From NCBI GenBank assembly GCA_003451785.1, contig DMJL01000276.1:1-8740 (forward strand): DNA of 8,740 nucleotides, in the 5' to 3' direction. Below the pieces are notes generated by a model. That model ran no database searches and was not told where the DNA came from. It saw nothing but the letters and a program-made list of their open reading frames with translations. Numbering within the stretch: the first letter of the stretch is position 1; each line of letters opens with the position of its first letter. Shown piece after piece: positions 1 to 6,210 of the stretch. Made by a program: the position numbers and the translations under genes. Source of the DNA: Bacteroidales bacterium (lineage in GTDB: Bacteria; Bacteroidota; Bacteroidia; Bacteroidales; UBA7960).

Positions 1-2406
1 CACGCGAAAAAAAGAAATAGCCGTTTTGTCAAAGTAAAATCCTGCTTGTTGCATTAAATTATATACAGCCGTTGAAAAACCGCTCGATAAGCCTGATTTT
101 AACAATCCCTTGATTTGGTTTTTTAAGGAAAGGAGAAACTCATATTCCGAATCCCATTCAAAAGCATACCCGAAGATGGAGAATGCATTTTTCTCCTGGT
201 TTCCAAAAATGTGCGATTTGGCATTTTTCTCTTCCTTTTCGCTCAGCTCAGCTCCTTTCAGAATAGGAAATTTCGGATACACTATGGCAATTCCGCCACT
301 TAAAGTCAACCAGGGGTTATTGCAGGTCCATTTTCTGAAAGCCGCATTGATTACCTTGGCCATTTCAATCAACACATCCCATTTGCCAATAATAAACATG
401 TCGTCTCCGCCCGAATAAATAATTTGAGTGAAATTTCGGAAATCGTTATTGCTTTTCCAGATTGTATTCAGATATCCGCCAAAAAAAGCATCCAAACTTC
501 TGCTCAACACTGAATATCGGCTGAATGAGCGTTTATCGGGCGAAAGTCCCCGGCGAAAAATTGCTCCTAGATTATCTACATCCATTCGCATTATGCCCAG
601 GCGAAACAAACCGGGTGTATGGCTTCTACATTCCCTATCACCGTCCTTAAATTCGGCTCCTGCTATTTCTTCAAAAACTTTGGGGGCTTTATACCATTTA
701 CTTTCAGGGTATTCATTGCCACCATAAAATGCAAATCCGTAAATATTATTGATTCCCTTTTGTGGTGTTTCCAAAAAATCGAGGTCGTTTATGGCGATTG
801 CCTTTACCTTGTCGGCAGATTTCCTCAGGCGATCAATGTTATTCCTATCGTCAAAAAATTCTTTAGGAACAAAATAATTATAGCTTTCAAGGCCGATTAC
901 ATTGAATTCATGTGCGCTTTCAGGGAAATAAGTAAGTCGTTCCTCAGAATGAATCCAATACTTTGTGTTTTTTAGTTTTTCGCCAAGTATGATTTGTTGC
1001 TTTGTATAATGGTTCATTTTATGGCCATCATAACTTACCGGATTCCCTTGAATCTCTTCGCCTGTTAATTCATCAACCAATTCATCTCCTGTAATTGAAG
1101 CGGGGGAGAATAATTCTTTATAGCCCTCCTTGTCAAAAAGGTTTATAAATCGCTGGCTTTTCCTGGCGCCAATTTTCTTTGCCAATTCAGCCCAAACCTC
1201 GCCGATGGAATTTGTGTTTGAATCAGAAGTTTTCGAAAATAGTTCGGCTTCTCCAAATTCAATATAATCAATCGCCAGAAACAAGTCTGTTTTATGATAC
1301 TGAAAGAGCTGATTCAAAATTTTCTTTTCAAACTCACTGATTACTTCTCTGGTTTTGGCAGTGTTAGGTGCCAAAAGATAGAATCCGCCACCGCTTTTAT
1401 AAACTATGTTTGCATTAAACAATCCTAATACCTTTACAAGTTCGTCAACAATATTATCAATAAGCAATTGCAGGTAAAAAGAACGACCTTTCAGATTTTT
1501 GGCAGCACCCCGGGCAATAATACCGTAAATAAACTTTTGAATTCCCGATAAATCGGCTCCAATCAATAAAAATGGTTTATCATCCGATGCCGGTATCTGC
1601 TGGCTATTCCCGGTTACATAATCGTAAAGACAAACCGCAAATGCAGCAGTTGTTTTGGCATGGTCATACAGCGAAACATCAGGCAAATGGATGGTGCTGG
1701 CCGGTATTCGACTCGTGTATTTCTCAAGAAGAAAAAGAATGGTTTCTGCAAAAGTTTTGAACGAATCAGTTTGAATAAATTTCACTTCATTTACAAAATC
1801 ATTCCATAAACCGGCATAATCCGGCACAACATCGGCTTCATCAGGGCTGAAAAACTTCTCGGTAAGTTGCATTTTGCATAACGGAAGTTTCTTTTTGTAT
1901 GTTATACTCCATGATTTTCCCTGGTTTTCGGCCAAAGATACGCCTTCAAAAATGCTTCGCATTCGAATTTTCCTGAAGCTATCCCAGCTTTCTTCTTCGT
2001 AAGCTTCCTTCCAGGCGTCTTCGGATGCAGAGCGATCAACCCCACTGCTAAAATGATCCGCTTTTTGTATAACAAGCTCCATTAAATCGTTACCGGACGG
2101 ATTGTGGTGTATGGCCGATAACCGCATTAGCCGGTCAATAGTTATTTCGTTATTATGGCTTCCAACCAATCCTTTCAGGTGTGGCTCAAAATCTTTAAAA
2201 AACTGGGCAGTCCATAAAATATGTTTATGGCTGCTCCTTCCTTTAATTTTTTTGTCCTCGGGGCAAAAAATACCTTCAAGCTTTTTAATATCACTATGAA
2301 GATGCTTTGATTTTGCAACAGAACCCTCATCCGCCCTCTGATAGAACTTCCCAATGTCGTGCAGCAATGCCGCAAGGTAAACTTCTGCTCTTTTGTTGTC
2401 AGTCAT
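1..2406 (-). CDS. csm1: Type III-A CRISPR effector subunit Cas10/Csm1 (C-terminus cut by window edge)
   Basis: Large subunit of the Csm interference complex. In this family the HD domain is a single-strand DNase and the Palm domains make cyclic oligoadenylate from ATP when target RNA is bound. The reading frame is open for 802 codons from ATG 2406 to base 1. Seen in order: HD motif LLHDIGKF (H16-D17) with further His residues at 60-62 and 100-101 (AIHH); first Palm signature ADLSGIQKFIYGI at about 284-296, followed by KNLKGRSFYLQLL; second Palm signature RMDVDNLGAIF at about 607-617; and the cyclase motif SGGDDMF, with GGDD at residues 666-669 (bases 400-411). A LSGGIAIVYPKFPI stretch follows at about 702-715. 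Csm1 proteins are usually about 750-850 residues, so little is missing. Neither catalytic site is degraded. It lies 17 bp after cas6 and is probably co-transcribed. Csm1 is preferred over Cmr2 because of the DLSGIQKFI motif and the layout; csm2-5 are not visible, so the subtype remains an inference. Confidence -1.
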   Translation of the reverse strand, partial: MTDNKRAEVYLAALLHDIGKFYQRADEGSVAKSKHLHSDIKKLEGIFCPEDKKIKGRSSHKHILWTAQFFKDFEPHLKGLVGSHNNEITIDRLMRLSAIHHNPSGNDLMELVIQKADHFSSGVDRSASEDAWKEAYEEESWDSFRKIRMRSIFEGVSLAENQGKSWSITYKKKLPLCKMQLTEKFFSPDEADVVPDYAGLWNDFVNEVKFIQTDSFKTFAETILFLLEKYTSRIPASTIHLPDVSLYDHAKTTAAFAVCLYDYVTGNSQQIPASDDKPFLLIGADLSGIQKFIYGIIARGAAKNLKGRSFYLQLLIDNIVDELVKVLGLFNANIVYKSGGGFYLLAPNTAKTREVISEFEKKILNQLFQYHKTDLFLAIDYIEFGEAELFSKTSDSNTNSIGEVWAELAKKIGARKSQRFINLFDKEGYKELFSPASITGDELVDELTGEEIQGNPVSYDGHKMNHYTKQQIILGEKLKNTKYWIHSEERLTYFPESAHEFNVIGLESYNYFVPKEFFDDRNNIDRLRKSADKVKAIAINDLDFLETPQKGINNIYGFAFYGGNEYPESKWYKAPKVFEEIAGAEFKDGDRECRSHTPGLFRLGIMRMDVDNLGAIFRRGLSPDKRSFSRYSVLSRSLDAFFGGYLNTIWKSNNDFRNFTQIIYSGGDDMFIIGKWDVLIEMAKVINAAFRKWTCNNPWLTLSGGIAIVYPKFPILKGAELSEKEEKNAKSHIFGNQEKNAFSIFGYAFEWDSEYEFLLSLKNQIKGLLKSGLSSGFSTAVYNLMQQAGFYFDKTAISFFRV

Positions 2407-2423
2407 ATGCAATTTGTTTTACA

Positions 2424-3137
2424 TTAGTTTGAGTAGTTAGTTTCGTTTTTTCTCCGTTTCTGCCTCACCACCCCATACCCCAAACTCACGCTTTTGCCTA
2501 GGCCCATGTAGTTGGGTATAAATACATTGGTGCTGAAATCGAGGTTAAAACCCAGCAATTTGCGGCCTTTCAGGCTAACGGGGCGCATGTCGTGCATTTC
2601 GGTAATTTTTACTTCAATGGGCTTATCAACCTGCCAATCAATGCCCTTGGCCATTGAAAGGATATTGGCTGTAAGGGTTTTTTCCAAAAATGCGGCTTTC
2701 TGGGCAAGGCCTTCCATTTCCTCATAAATTTTCACATTTTCCTGATTCAGCGCAATCCAGTTGCGAATGGTGTATTGAAATTTCTTGTCCCAAACCTGCA
2801 TGGTAAACTGGTTCATGTTGAGACTGGCAATTTTCATTTCGAGCCAGCGGTCGCCAATATTTATGTTCCAATCTTTTTTATCGAAATATTTATGTATTTC
2901 ATCCACACCGTAATCAATGCACAAAATGCAAGGCTTGCCACCAATCACCTTATACTGTATCAAAGGATATTTGTACAGAAATTCAGAATCATTCAAATGG
3001 TTGTGAAAAAGGATATTTTCGCGACCGGTTTTTTCAATTATGGCACTTCTAAATGCTGGGATTTCATAGGCTTTTAAATCGGCATCGAAGATCACGGTAA
3101 GCAATTTTATTTTTTTCAAATTGTAATTTTTAAGCAA
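2424..3137 (-). CDS. cas6: CRISPR repeat endoribonuclease Cas6 (Cas6b-like)
   Basis: Metal-independent ribonuclease that cuts the CRISPR precursor transcript within each repeat to give crRNAs for the Csm complex. Seen: an N-terminal strand and helix (KLLTVIFDADLKAYEIPAFRSAII, in two parts around residues 11-34), then LFHNHLND with His45 and His47, then YKYPLIQYKVIGGKPCI at about 55-71. Near the C-terminus is the glycine-rich loop GLGKSVSLGYGVV (212-224), a hallmark of Cas6 that contacts the repeat RNA. Paired histidines close to the N-terminus resemble the catalytic pair reported for archaeal Cas6b; assigning catalysis to H45/H47 is an inference. Length (237 residues, or about 231 from a later start) is normal. 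There is no in-frame ATG before the conserved part: a TGA lies at 3152-3150, then TTG at 3137 and TTG at 3119; the first Met is residue 101. Translation must therefore begin at a non-ATG codon. It precedes csm1 in the same operon. Confidence 0.88.
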   Translation of the reverse strand: MLKNYNLKKIKLLTVIFDADLKAYEIPAFRSAIIEKTGRENILFHNHLNDSEFLYKYPLIQYKVIGGKPCILCIDYGVDEIHKYFDKKDWNINIGDRWLEMKIASLNMNQFTMQVWDKKFQYTIRNWIALNQENVKIYEEMEGLAQKAAFLEKTLTANILSMAKGIDWQVDKPIEVKITEMHDMRPVSLKGRKLLGFNLDFSTNVFIPNYMGLGKSVSLGYGVVRQKRRKNETNYSN

Positions 3138-3150
3138 ATGTTTTACTTGT

Positions 3151-3182
3151 CAATAATAGAAAAAATATGCTGTGTATCCAAA
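3151..3182 (-). promoter_or_regulatory. Candidate promoter of the cas6-csm1 operon
   Basis: Read on the minus strand, TTTG (3182-3179) is followed after 20 bases by TATTATTG (3158-3151), one mismatch from the Bacteroidota -7 box TAnnTTTG, with the spacing expected from the -33 TTTG. Transcription would start near 3145, leaving only about 8 bases before the TTG at 3137 or about 26 before the TTG at 3119, which slightly favours the later start. The surroundings are so AT-rich that a chance match is possible. Confidence 0.35.
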
Positions 3183-3260
3183 TTTTTTATATATTCTTTT
3201 AATATTTTTTATTAACACATATTTTAACTAAAATTACTTGAGAAATAATGCGAATACGCA

Positions 3261-3273
3261 ATCAAACTTTGAT
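3261..3273. repeat. Short perfect palindrome ATCAAA-C-TTTGAT
   Basis: Two 6-base arms around a single central C, about 125 bp upstream of cas6 on its promoter side. The size and symmetry would suit a dimeric regulator's operator, but such a short AT-rich palindrome can arise by chance and no second copy is seen nearby. Confidence 0.3.
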
Positions 3274-3438
3274 GTTTACATACAAATTTTCAAAACATGC
3301 AAAGTATATCAGTCATTGCCCATAATGAATGAAGCACACTTCCCTTTTCAAGCATAGGAATTTGCGCCATGTGTAATTTTGAAAAAGGAAAACAAAACAG
3401 TAAACCGCTAAATCTTAGGGTTTCTATGATAGAGTAAA

Positions 3439-3472
3439 GTGCAAAGTAAGCTCACTAAACATGATTTTGCAC
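3439..3472. repeat. Inverted repeat GTGCAAA...TTTGCAC
   Basis: Seven-base arms at 3439-3445 and 3466-3472 pair perfectly, and the stem can extend by a G-T and a T-A pair, leaving a loop of about 16 bases. It lies in the gap downstream of the threonine aldolase gene. It has no T-run directly after it in either direction, so it is not a convincing terminator. Function unknown. Confidence 0.3.
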
Positions 3473-3488
3473 AATGCTATTGGGCACT

Positions 3489-3521
3489 AAAAAACAGGTA
3501 AATCAACCAAGAAGCCTTGGT
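3489..3521 (-). terminator. Candidate terminator after the threonine aldolase gene
   Basis: On the minus strand the arms ACCAAG and CTTGGT (3521-3506) form a 6-bp stem with a 4-base loop, beginning 27 bases after the TAG stop at 3551-3549. A run of six T (3494-3489) follows, but 11 bases after the stem rather than directly, so it is a weak intrinsic terminator by the usual criteria. Its position at the end of the gene is the best argument for it. Confidence 0.4.
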
Positions 3522-3548
3522 ATAAGATGGTGATTGGGGTAATAAATT

Positions 3549-4580
3549 CTACCTCAACGCTTCTCGAAGTGCATCCACAAAATTGTCTATATCCTGTGGG
3601 GTTGTTGCGAACGATGTCATCCAGCGCACTTCGCTTCGCTCATTGTCCCATACATAGAAAAAATAGTTGCTTTGCAGCTTTTCAATTGCGTGCTTAGGCA
3701 TGTTAGCAAACACTCCATTGGTTTGCACTTTTTGGGTGATAGAGATTTCGGGGAAATTTTGAACCTTTTCGGCAAGTAGTCGTGCCATTTCATTAGCGTG
3801 TTGTGCATTTCTTAGCCACAAGTCGTTGCTCAGCAGGGCTATAAACTGGGCACTTATGTATCGCATTTTGGATGCCAATTGCATGGATTGTTTTCTTACG
3901 AATTGGAAATCTTTTGCCAATTCTTTTCTCAGAAACACCACTGCTTCGCCCAAAAGTATCCCATTCTTTGTGCCTCCAAAGGAGATAACATCAACCCCGG
4001 TTTGCAGGATCATTTCTTTGAAGGAAACATTGAGAGCGGCGGCGGCGTTGGCAATGCGGGCTCCATCAATATGCAAAAGCATATCGTGGTTGTGGGCAAA
4101 GTCAGCTATCTCCTTTATTTCATTGCAAGAATATACGGTTCCCAATTCGGTTGCTTGTGTAATAGATATTATTTTGGGCTGCGAATGATGCTGAAAGCCA
4201 ACCGAATGCAGCAATGGCAGCATTTGCTCAACGGATATTTTGCCATTAGGTGCAGCAAGGGTATGCAACTTGCATCCGGTGAACTTTTCGGGAGCGCCGC
4301 ATTCGTCGTGCCAAATATGTGCTGTTTCGGCACATATCAGCGCATGGTATGACTTGGTAAGATGCGCAAGGGCAGTAACATTGGCCCCTGTGCCATTGAA
4401 AACAAAGAAAACCTCCGAGTCTTCGCCAAAATGCTGCTTAAACAACAATTCGGCCTGTTGGGTAATTGCGTCGTCGCCATAAGCTATTGCGTCTCCGTTA
4501 TTGGCATTTGTTATTGCAGCAAGCACTTCGGGGTGGATGGGAGCATTATTGTCGCTGGCAAAACTTCTGGATTTAAGCAT
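3549..4580 (-). CDS. ltaE: Low-specificity L-threonine aldolase (PLP-dependent)
   Basis: Cytosolic enzyme of fold-type I PLP proteins (beta-eliminating lyase/threonine aldolase family) that cleaves L-threonine or L-allo-threonine to glycine and acetaldehyde. Numbering from the ATG at 4580 (343 residues): N-terminal FASDNNAPIHPEVL and GDAIAYGDD segments, the ETAHIWHDECGAPE segment with the conserved His that stacks on the cofactor (H88), HIDGARIANAAAAL with the Asp that holds the PLP ring nitrogen (D172), and SFGGTKNG with the Schiff-base lysine (K205). All key residues are present and the length is typical. A TTG three codons upstream (4589) extends the frame, but the ATG at 4580 is the better start. 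The gene follows the amidohydrolase on the same strand after a gap of about 146 bp, so co-transcription is possible but not shown. Substrate preference cannot be read from the sequence. Confidence 0.92.
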   Translation of the reverse strand: MLKSRSFASDNNAPIHPEVLAAITNANNGDAIAYGDDAITQQAELLFKQHFGEDSEVFFVFNGTGANVTALAHLTKSYHALICAETAHIWHDECGAPEKFTGCKLHTLAAPNGKISVEQMLPLLHSVGFQHHSQPKIISITQATELGTVYSCNEIKEIADFAHNHDMLLHIDGARIANAAAALNVSFKEMILQTGVDVISFGGTKNGILLGEAVVFLRKELAKDFQFVRKQSMQLASKMRYISAQFIALLSNDLWLRNAQHANEMARLLAEKVQNFPEISITQKVQTNGVFANMPKHAIEKLQSNYFFYVWDNERSEVRWMTSFATTPQDIDNFVDALREALR

Positions 4581-4726
4581 TTTATGCAAGGTATTTTAAT
4601 TTTTTATAAAATTATTTGAATGGTATTTCGCTGAATTTCAGCATGAAGGCGATATAAATGTTTTCGAATGGCTATTTACATTTTTTACATGAAATAACTG
4701 CAAAATCTGGCCATTATAGGCAACAA
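4581..4726. other. Intergenic gap between amidohydrolase and threonine aldolase genes
   Basis: An AT-rich gap of 146 bp. It holds a small palindrome GCTGAATTTCAGC (4630-4642; 5-bp stem, 3-base loop) without a following T-run. No TAnnTTTG box with a properly spaced upstream TTTG is present on the minus strand, so I cannot say whether the threonine aldolase gene has its own promoter or depends on readthrough. Confidence 0.5.
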
Positions 4727-5881
4727 CTAACCATGCACTTGCTTTATAATATTCATAAAAACGGCAACAGCTTTGGGAATAATCTTGTCGTTGAAATCGT
4801 AGTCATTGTTATGTAAGCCCGGGTGGTTCTCCCCCACTCCTATCCCAAATACAGCCCCAGGGTATTTTTGGGTAAATCTACCAAAATCTTCAGACCACCT
4901 GAATGGTTCATGGATTTCCAACAACTCTAAGCCATTGGCTTTTGCAGCATTCATCACCATTTGATGGGCTTGTTTGTCGTTGTTGGTAGCCGGATAAATT
5001 TCGGTGTATTCTATTTCATACTCAATGTTGAAGCGGTCGCACAAATTTTTCACCAATTTTTCGACTTCCTTGGTGAGTAGGTTCATATCGCTATCCAAAT
5101 AAGAGCGCAAAGTGGCCATTACCACTGCCTCTTCGGGAGTGGTACCAAATGCTCGTTCGCCCATTCGTGCATGAATGATGGTTACAAGGCAAAAGTCGTC
5201 ATAAATATTTGGGATATAGGGCAATTCGCATAATCCTGTCAGCAGCCCGCTCACAACTTTTTCGGGACTTCTACCTTGCTCAGGATGTGCTGCATGGGAA
5301 GTTGCACCAAACAATTTCACTATCAGCCCTTGGGATGCCGATGCAAAGCAACCTTCGCGAGAAACTACTGCCGATTCTTTGAATCCGGGAAGGTTATGCA
5401 TTGCAAATACCCAATCGGGTTTGAAAGCTTGGAAGAACTCATCGTTGAGAACCCTTTCGGCACCTCTGCCGTTCTCTTCTTCGGGCTGAAACAACAAGGC
5501 TATTTTGCCTTTACTAATGGGATTTGCAGACAGCATTGCAGCTACTCCAGCCATTACAGCCATGTGCCCATCGTGCCCGCATTTGTGCGCCACTCCATCG
5601 TTTACTGAACGGTGAGCAAAATCGTTGGACTCTTGAATGGGCAACGCATCCATATCGCAGCGCAATAATACGGACGGTCCGGGCACACCCGAATCGAATA
5701 CTGCAATTAACCCATTACCACCTACTTTTTCTGTGATTTGAAAGCCATGTAATTCCCATAAAAACTTCTTAATTCTCGACGCTGTTTGGAATTCCTTCCC
5801 CGATAGCTCGGGATGGCGATGCAAGGTTTTGCGAAGATCTACAAGCTTCGTTTCTATGGATGTTGGTATTTCAATAAACAT
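4727..5881 (-). CDS. M20 family metallo-amidohydrolase (N-acyl amino acid / hippurate hydrolase type)
   Basis: Predicted cytosolic binuclear-metal hydrolase of the M20D type (IAA-amino acid hydrolase, hippurate hydrolase, N-acetyl-amino acid deacylase), which releases an amino acid from an N-acyl conjugate. Numbering from the upstream ATG at 5911: LRKTLHRHPELSGKE (26-40), RCDMDALPI (84-92), HKCGHDGHMA with metal ligands C111 and H113, FQPEEENGRGAERV with E145/E146 as catalytic base and ligand, AMHN with H171, the dimerisation-domain GATSHAAHPEQGRSP (202-216, conserved H206), and LHNNDYDFND near the end with ligand H367. All metal sites are intact. I place the start at the second in-frame ATG (5881; 384 residues) because family members usually begin about a dozen residues before LRKTLHRHPELS; the ATG at 5911 would add ten residues, MKFCCFNQRC, which look foreign to the family. 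Neither start has a clear ribosome binding site. The natural acyl substrate is unknown. Confidence 0.88.
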   Translation of the reverse strand: MFIEIPTSIETKLVDLRKTLHRHPELSGKEFQTASRIKKFLWELHGFQITEKVGGNGLIAVFDSGVPGPSVLLRCDMDALPIQESNDFAHRSVNDGVAHKCGHDGHMAVMAGVAAMLSANPISKGKIALLFQPEEENGRGAERVLNDEFFQAFKPDWVFAMHNLPGFKESAVVSREGCFASASQGLIVKLFGATSHAAHPEQGRSPEKVVSGLLTGLCELPYIPNIYDDFCLVTIIHARMGERAFGTTPEEAVVMATLRSYLDSDMNLLTKEVEKLVKNLCDRFNIEYEIEYTEIYPATNNDKQAHQMVMNAAKANGLELLEIHEPFRWSEDFGRFTQKYPGAVFGIGVGENHPGLHNNDYDFNDKIIPKAVAVFMNIIKQVHG

Positions 5882-5946
5882 ACAACGCTGATTAAAACAA
5901 CAAAATTTCATTAAAAATGCCTAAAGCACTATAATGATTCTCTCTA

Positions 5947-5974
5947 CAAAGGTAAGCGGTTTCTATTCGTGCAA
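5947..5974 (-). promoter_or_regulatory. Bacteroidota-type promoter of the amidohydrolase gene
   Basis: On the minus strand TACCTTTG (5954-5947) matches the -7 consensus TAnnTTTG exactly, and TTG (5974-5972) lies 17 bases upstream, close to the usual -33 spacing. Transcription would start near 5940, giving a leader of about 30 bases to the ATG at 5911 or 60 to the ATG at 5881. The position in a divergent intergenic region supports it. Confidence 0.6.
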
Positions 5975-6097
5975 CATTTGAAGTTGCAACCCTTTTTTGC
6001 ACAGTACGATGTTTTTGAGCACTTCTTAAACCTGTGGATATTATTGAGTATTTGGTAAAAGGGGATTGGAAATATGCAAACCGCCGTAAAAAATTAG

Positions 6098-6105
6098 TAA
6101 CTTTG
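6098..6105 (+). promoter_or_regulatory. -7 promoter box of the lipoprotein/TonB receptor operon
   Basis: TAACTTTG matches the Bacteroidota -7 consensus TAnnTTTG exactly. The expected -33 TTTG is not well placed: the nearest TTG (6066-6068) is 29 bases upstream rather than about 19. Transcription would start near 6112, giving a leader of about 100 bases before the ATG at 6211. It faces away from the amidohydrolase promoter. Confidence 0.5.
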
Positions 6106-6111
6106 AGGATA

Positions 6112-6165
6112 ATGCCGACACAATTTACATGTTTTCTCGAATTTTTTAGTGAGAAACATGAGTAA
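6112..6165 (+). CDS. Possible 17-codon leader ORF upstream of the lipoprotein gene
   Basis: ATG at 6112 opens a frame for MPTQFTCFLEFFSEKHE and stops at TAA 6163-6165. It begins at or within a few bases of the predicted transcription start, so it would be translated from a nearly leaderless message. It spans the whole of the first leader hairpin, and its stop codon falls inside the first arm of the second. Four of the 17 residues are Phe, but there is no long run of one amino acid as in classical attenuator peptides. There is no family evidence; it may be a chance ORF. Confidence 0.2.
   Translation: MPTQFTCFLEFFSEKHE
6128..6160 (+). promoter_or_regulatory. Leader hairpin 1 of the lipoprotein/TonB receptor operon
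   Basis: CATGTTTTCTC (6128-6138) pairs with GAGAAACATG (6151-6160): ten base pairs with one bulged T and a 12-base loop rich in T. It sits between the -7 box and the start codon, so it would form in the RNA leader. No known riboswitch family is recognised. Confidence 0.45.
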
Positions 6166-6180
6166 GAACATCTTACTTTT
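6161..6180 (+). promoter_or_regulatory. Leader hairpin 2 with a T-tail (attenuator-like)
   Basis: AGTAAGA (6161-6167) and TCTTACT (6171-6177) form a perfect 7-bp stem with the 3-base loop ACA, and the 3' arm runs straight into TTT. The arrangement resembles a short intrinsic terminator placed before the first gene, but the stem has only two G-C pairs and the T-run is four bases, so any termination would be weak or partial. It starts on the base right after hairpin 1. Confidence 0.4.
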
Positions 6181-6188
6181 CATGAAAA
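6177..6188. repeat. 12-bp perfect palindrome TTTTCATGAAAA
   Basis: A fully symmetric 12-base sequence sharing its first T with leader hairpin 2 and lying 22 bases before the chosen ATG. With no loop it is more like a DNA operator half-site pair than an RNA hairpin. No second copy is seen. Confidence 0.35.
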
Positions 6189-6210
6189 TTGATTGTTTTA
6201 TCTAAAAACC

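Larger units (their letters stand above)
3138..3548. other. AT-rich intergenic region between the CRISPR operon and the threonine aldolase gene
   Basis: About 410 bp with no convincing gene on either strand. The part nearest cas6 (about 3165-3240) is almost pure A/T. It contains the candidate cas6 promoter, the candidate terminator of the threonine aldolase gene, a 13-base palindrome ATCAAACTTTGAT (3261-3273), and an inverted repeat GTGCAAA/TTTGCAC (3439-3445 and 3466-3472). I see no spaced direct repeats, so no CRISPR array, and no tRNA cloverleaf or transposon ends. Confidence 0.7.

Noticed and set aside
110..975. Overlapping plus-strand ORFs of about 100-118 codons opposite csm1
   Set aside because: They lie antisense to a continuous 802-codon frame with clear Cas10 motifs, and their translations show no recognisable domain or signal.
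2175..2375. Minus-strand 66-codon ORF inside the start of csm1
   Set aside because: It is out of frame with the Cas10 HD domain, which occupies the same bases in a convincing frame.
3138..3548. CRISPR array or leader next to cas6
   Set aside because: I searched by eye for repeats of 24-40 bases at regular spacing and found none; only isolated short palindromes are present.
3826..4619. Several plus-strand ORFs opposite the threonine aldolase gene
   Set aside because: They mirror the coding frame of a complete PLP enzyme with all catalytic residues and have no domain of their own.
4700..4726. E. coli-like TTGTTG...TATAAT on the minus strand before the threonine aldolase gene
   Set aside because: The elements are only a few bases apart rather than about 17, and the Bacteroidota primary sigma factor does not use this consensus.
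5971..6000. Terminator-like GCAAC/GTTGC stem followed by T6 on the plus strand
   Set aside because: No plus-strand gene lies upstream to terminate, the stem is only 5 bp, and the site overlaps the -33 region of the amidohydrolase promoter.
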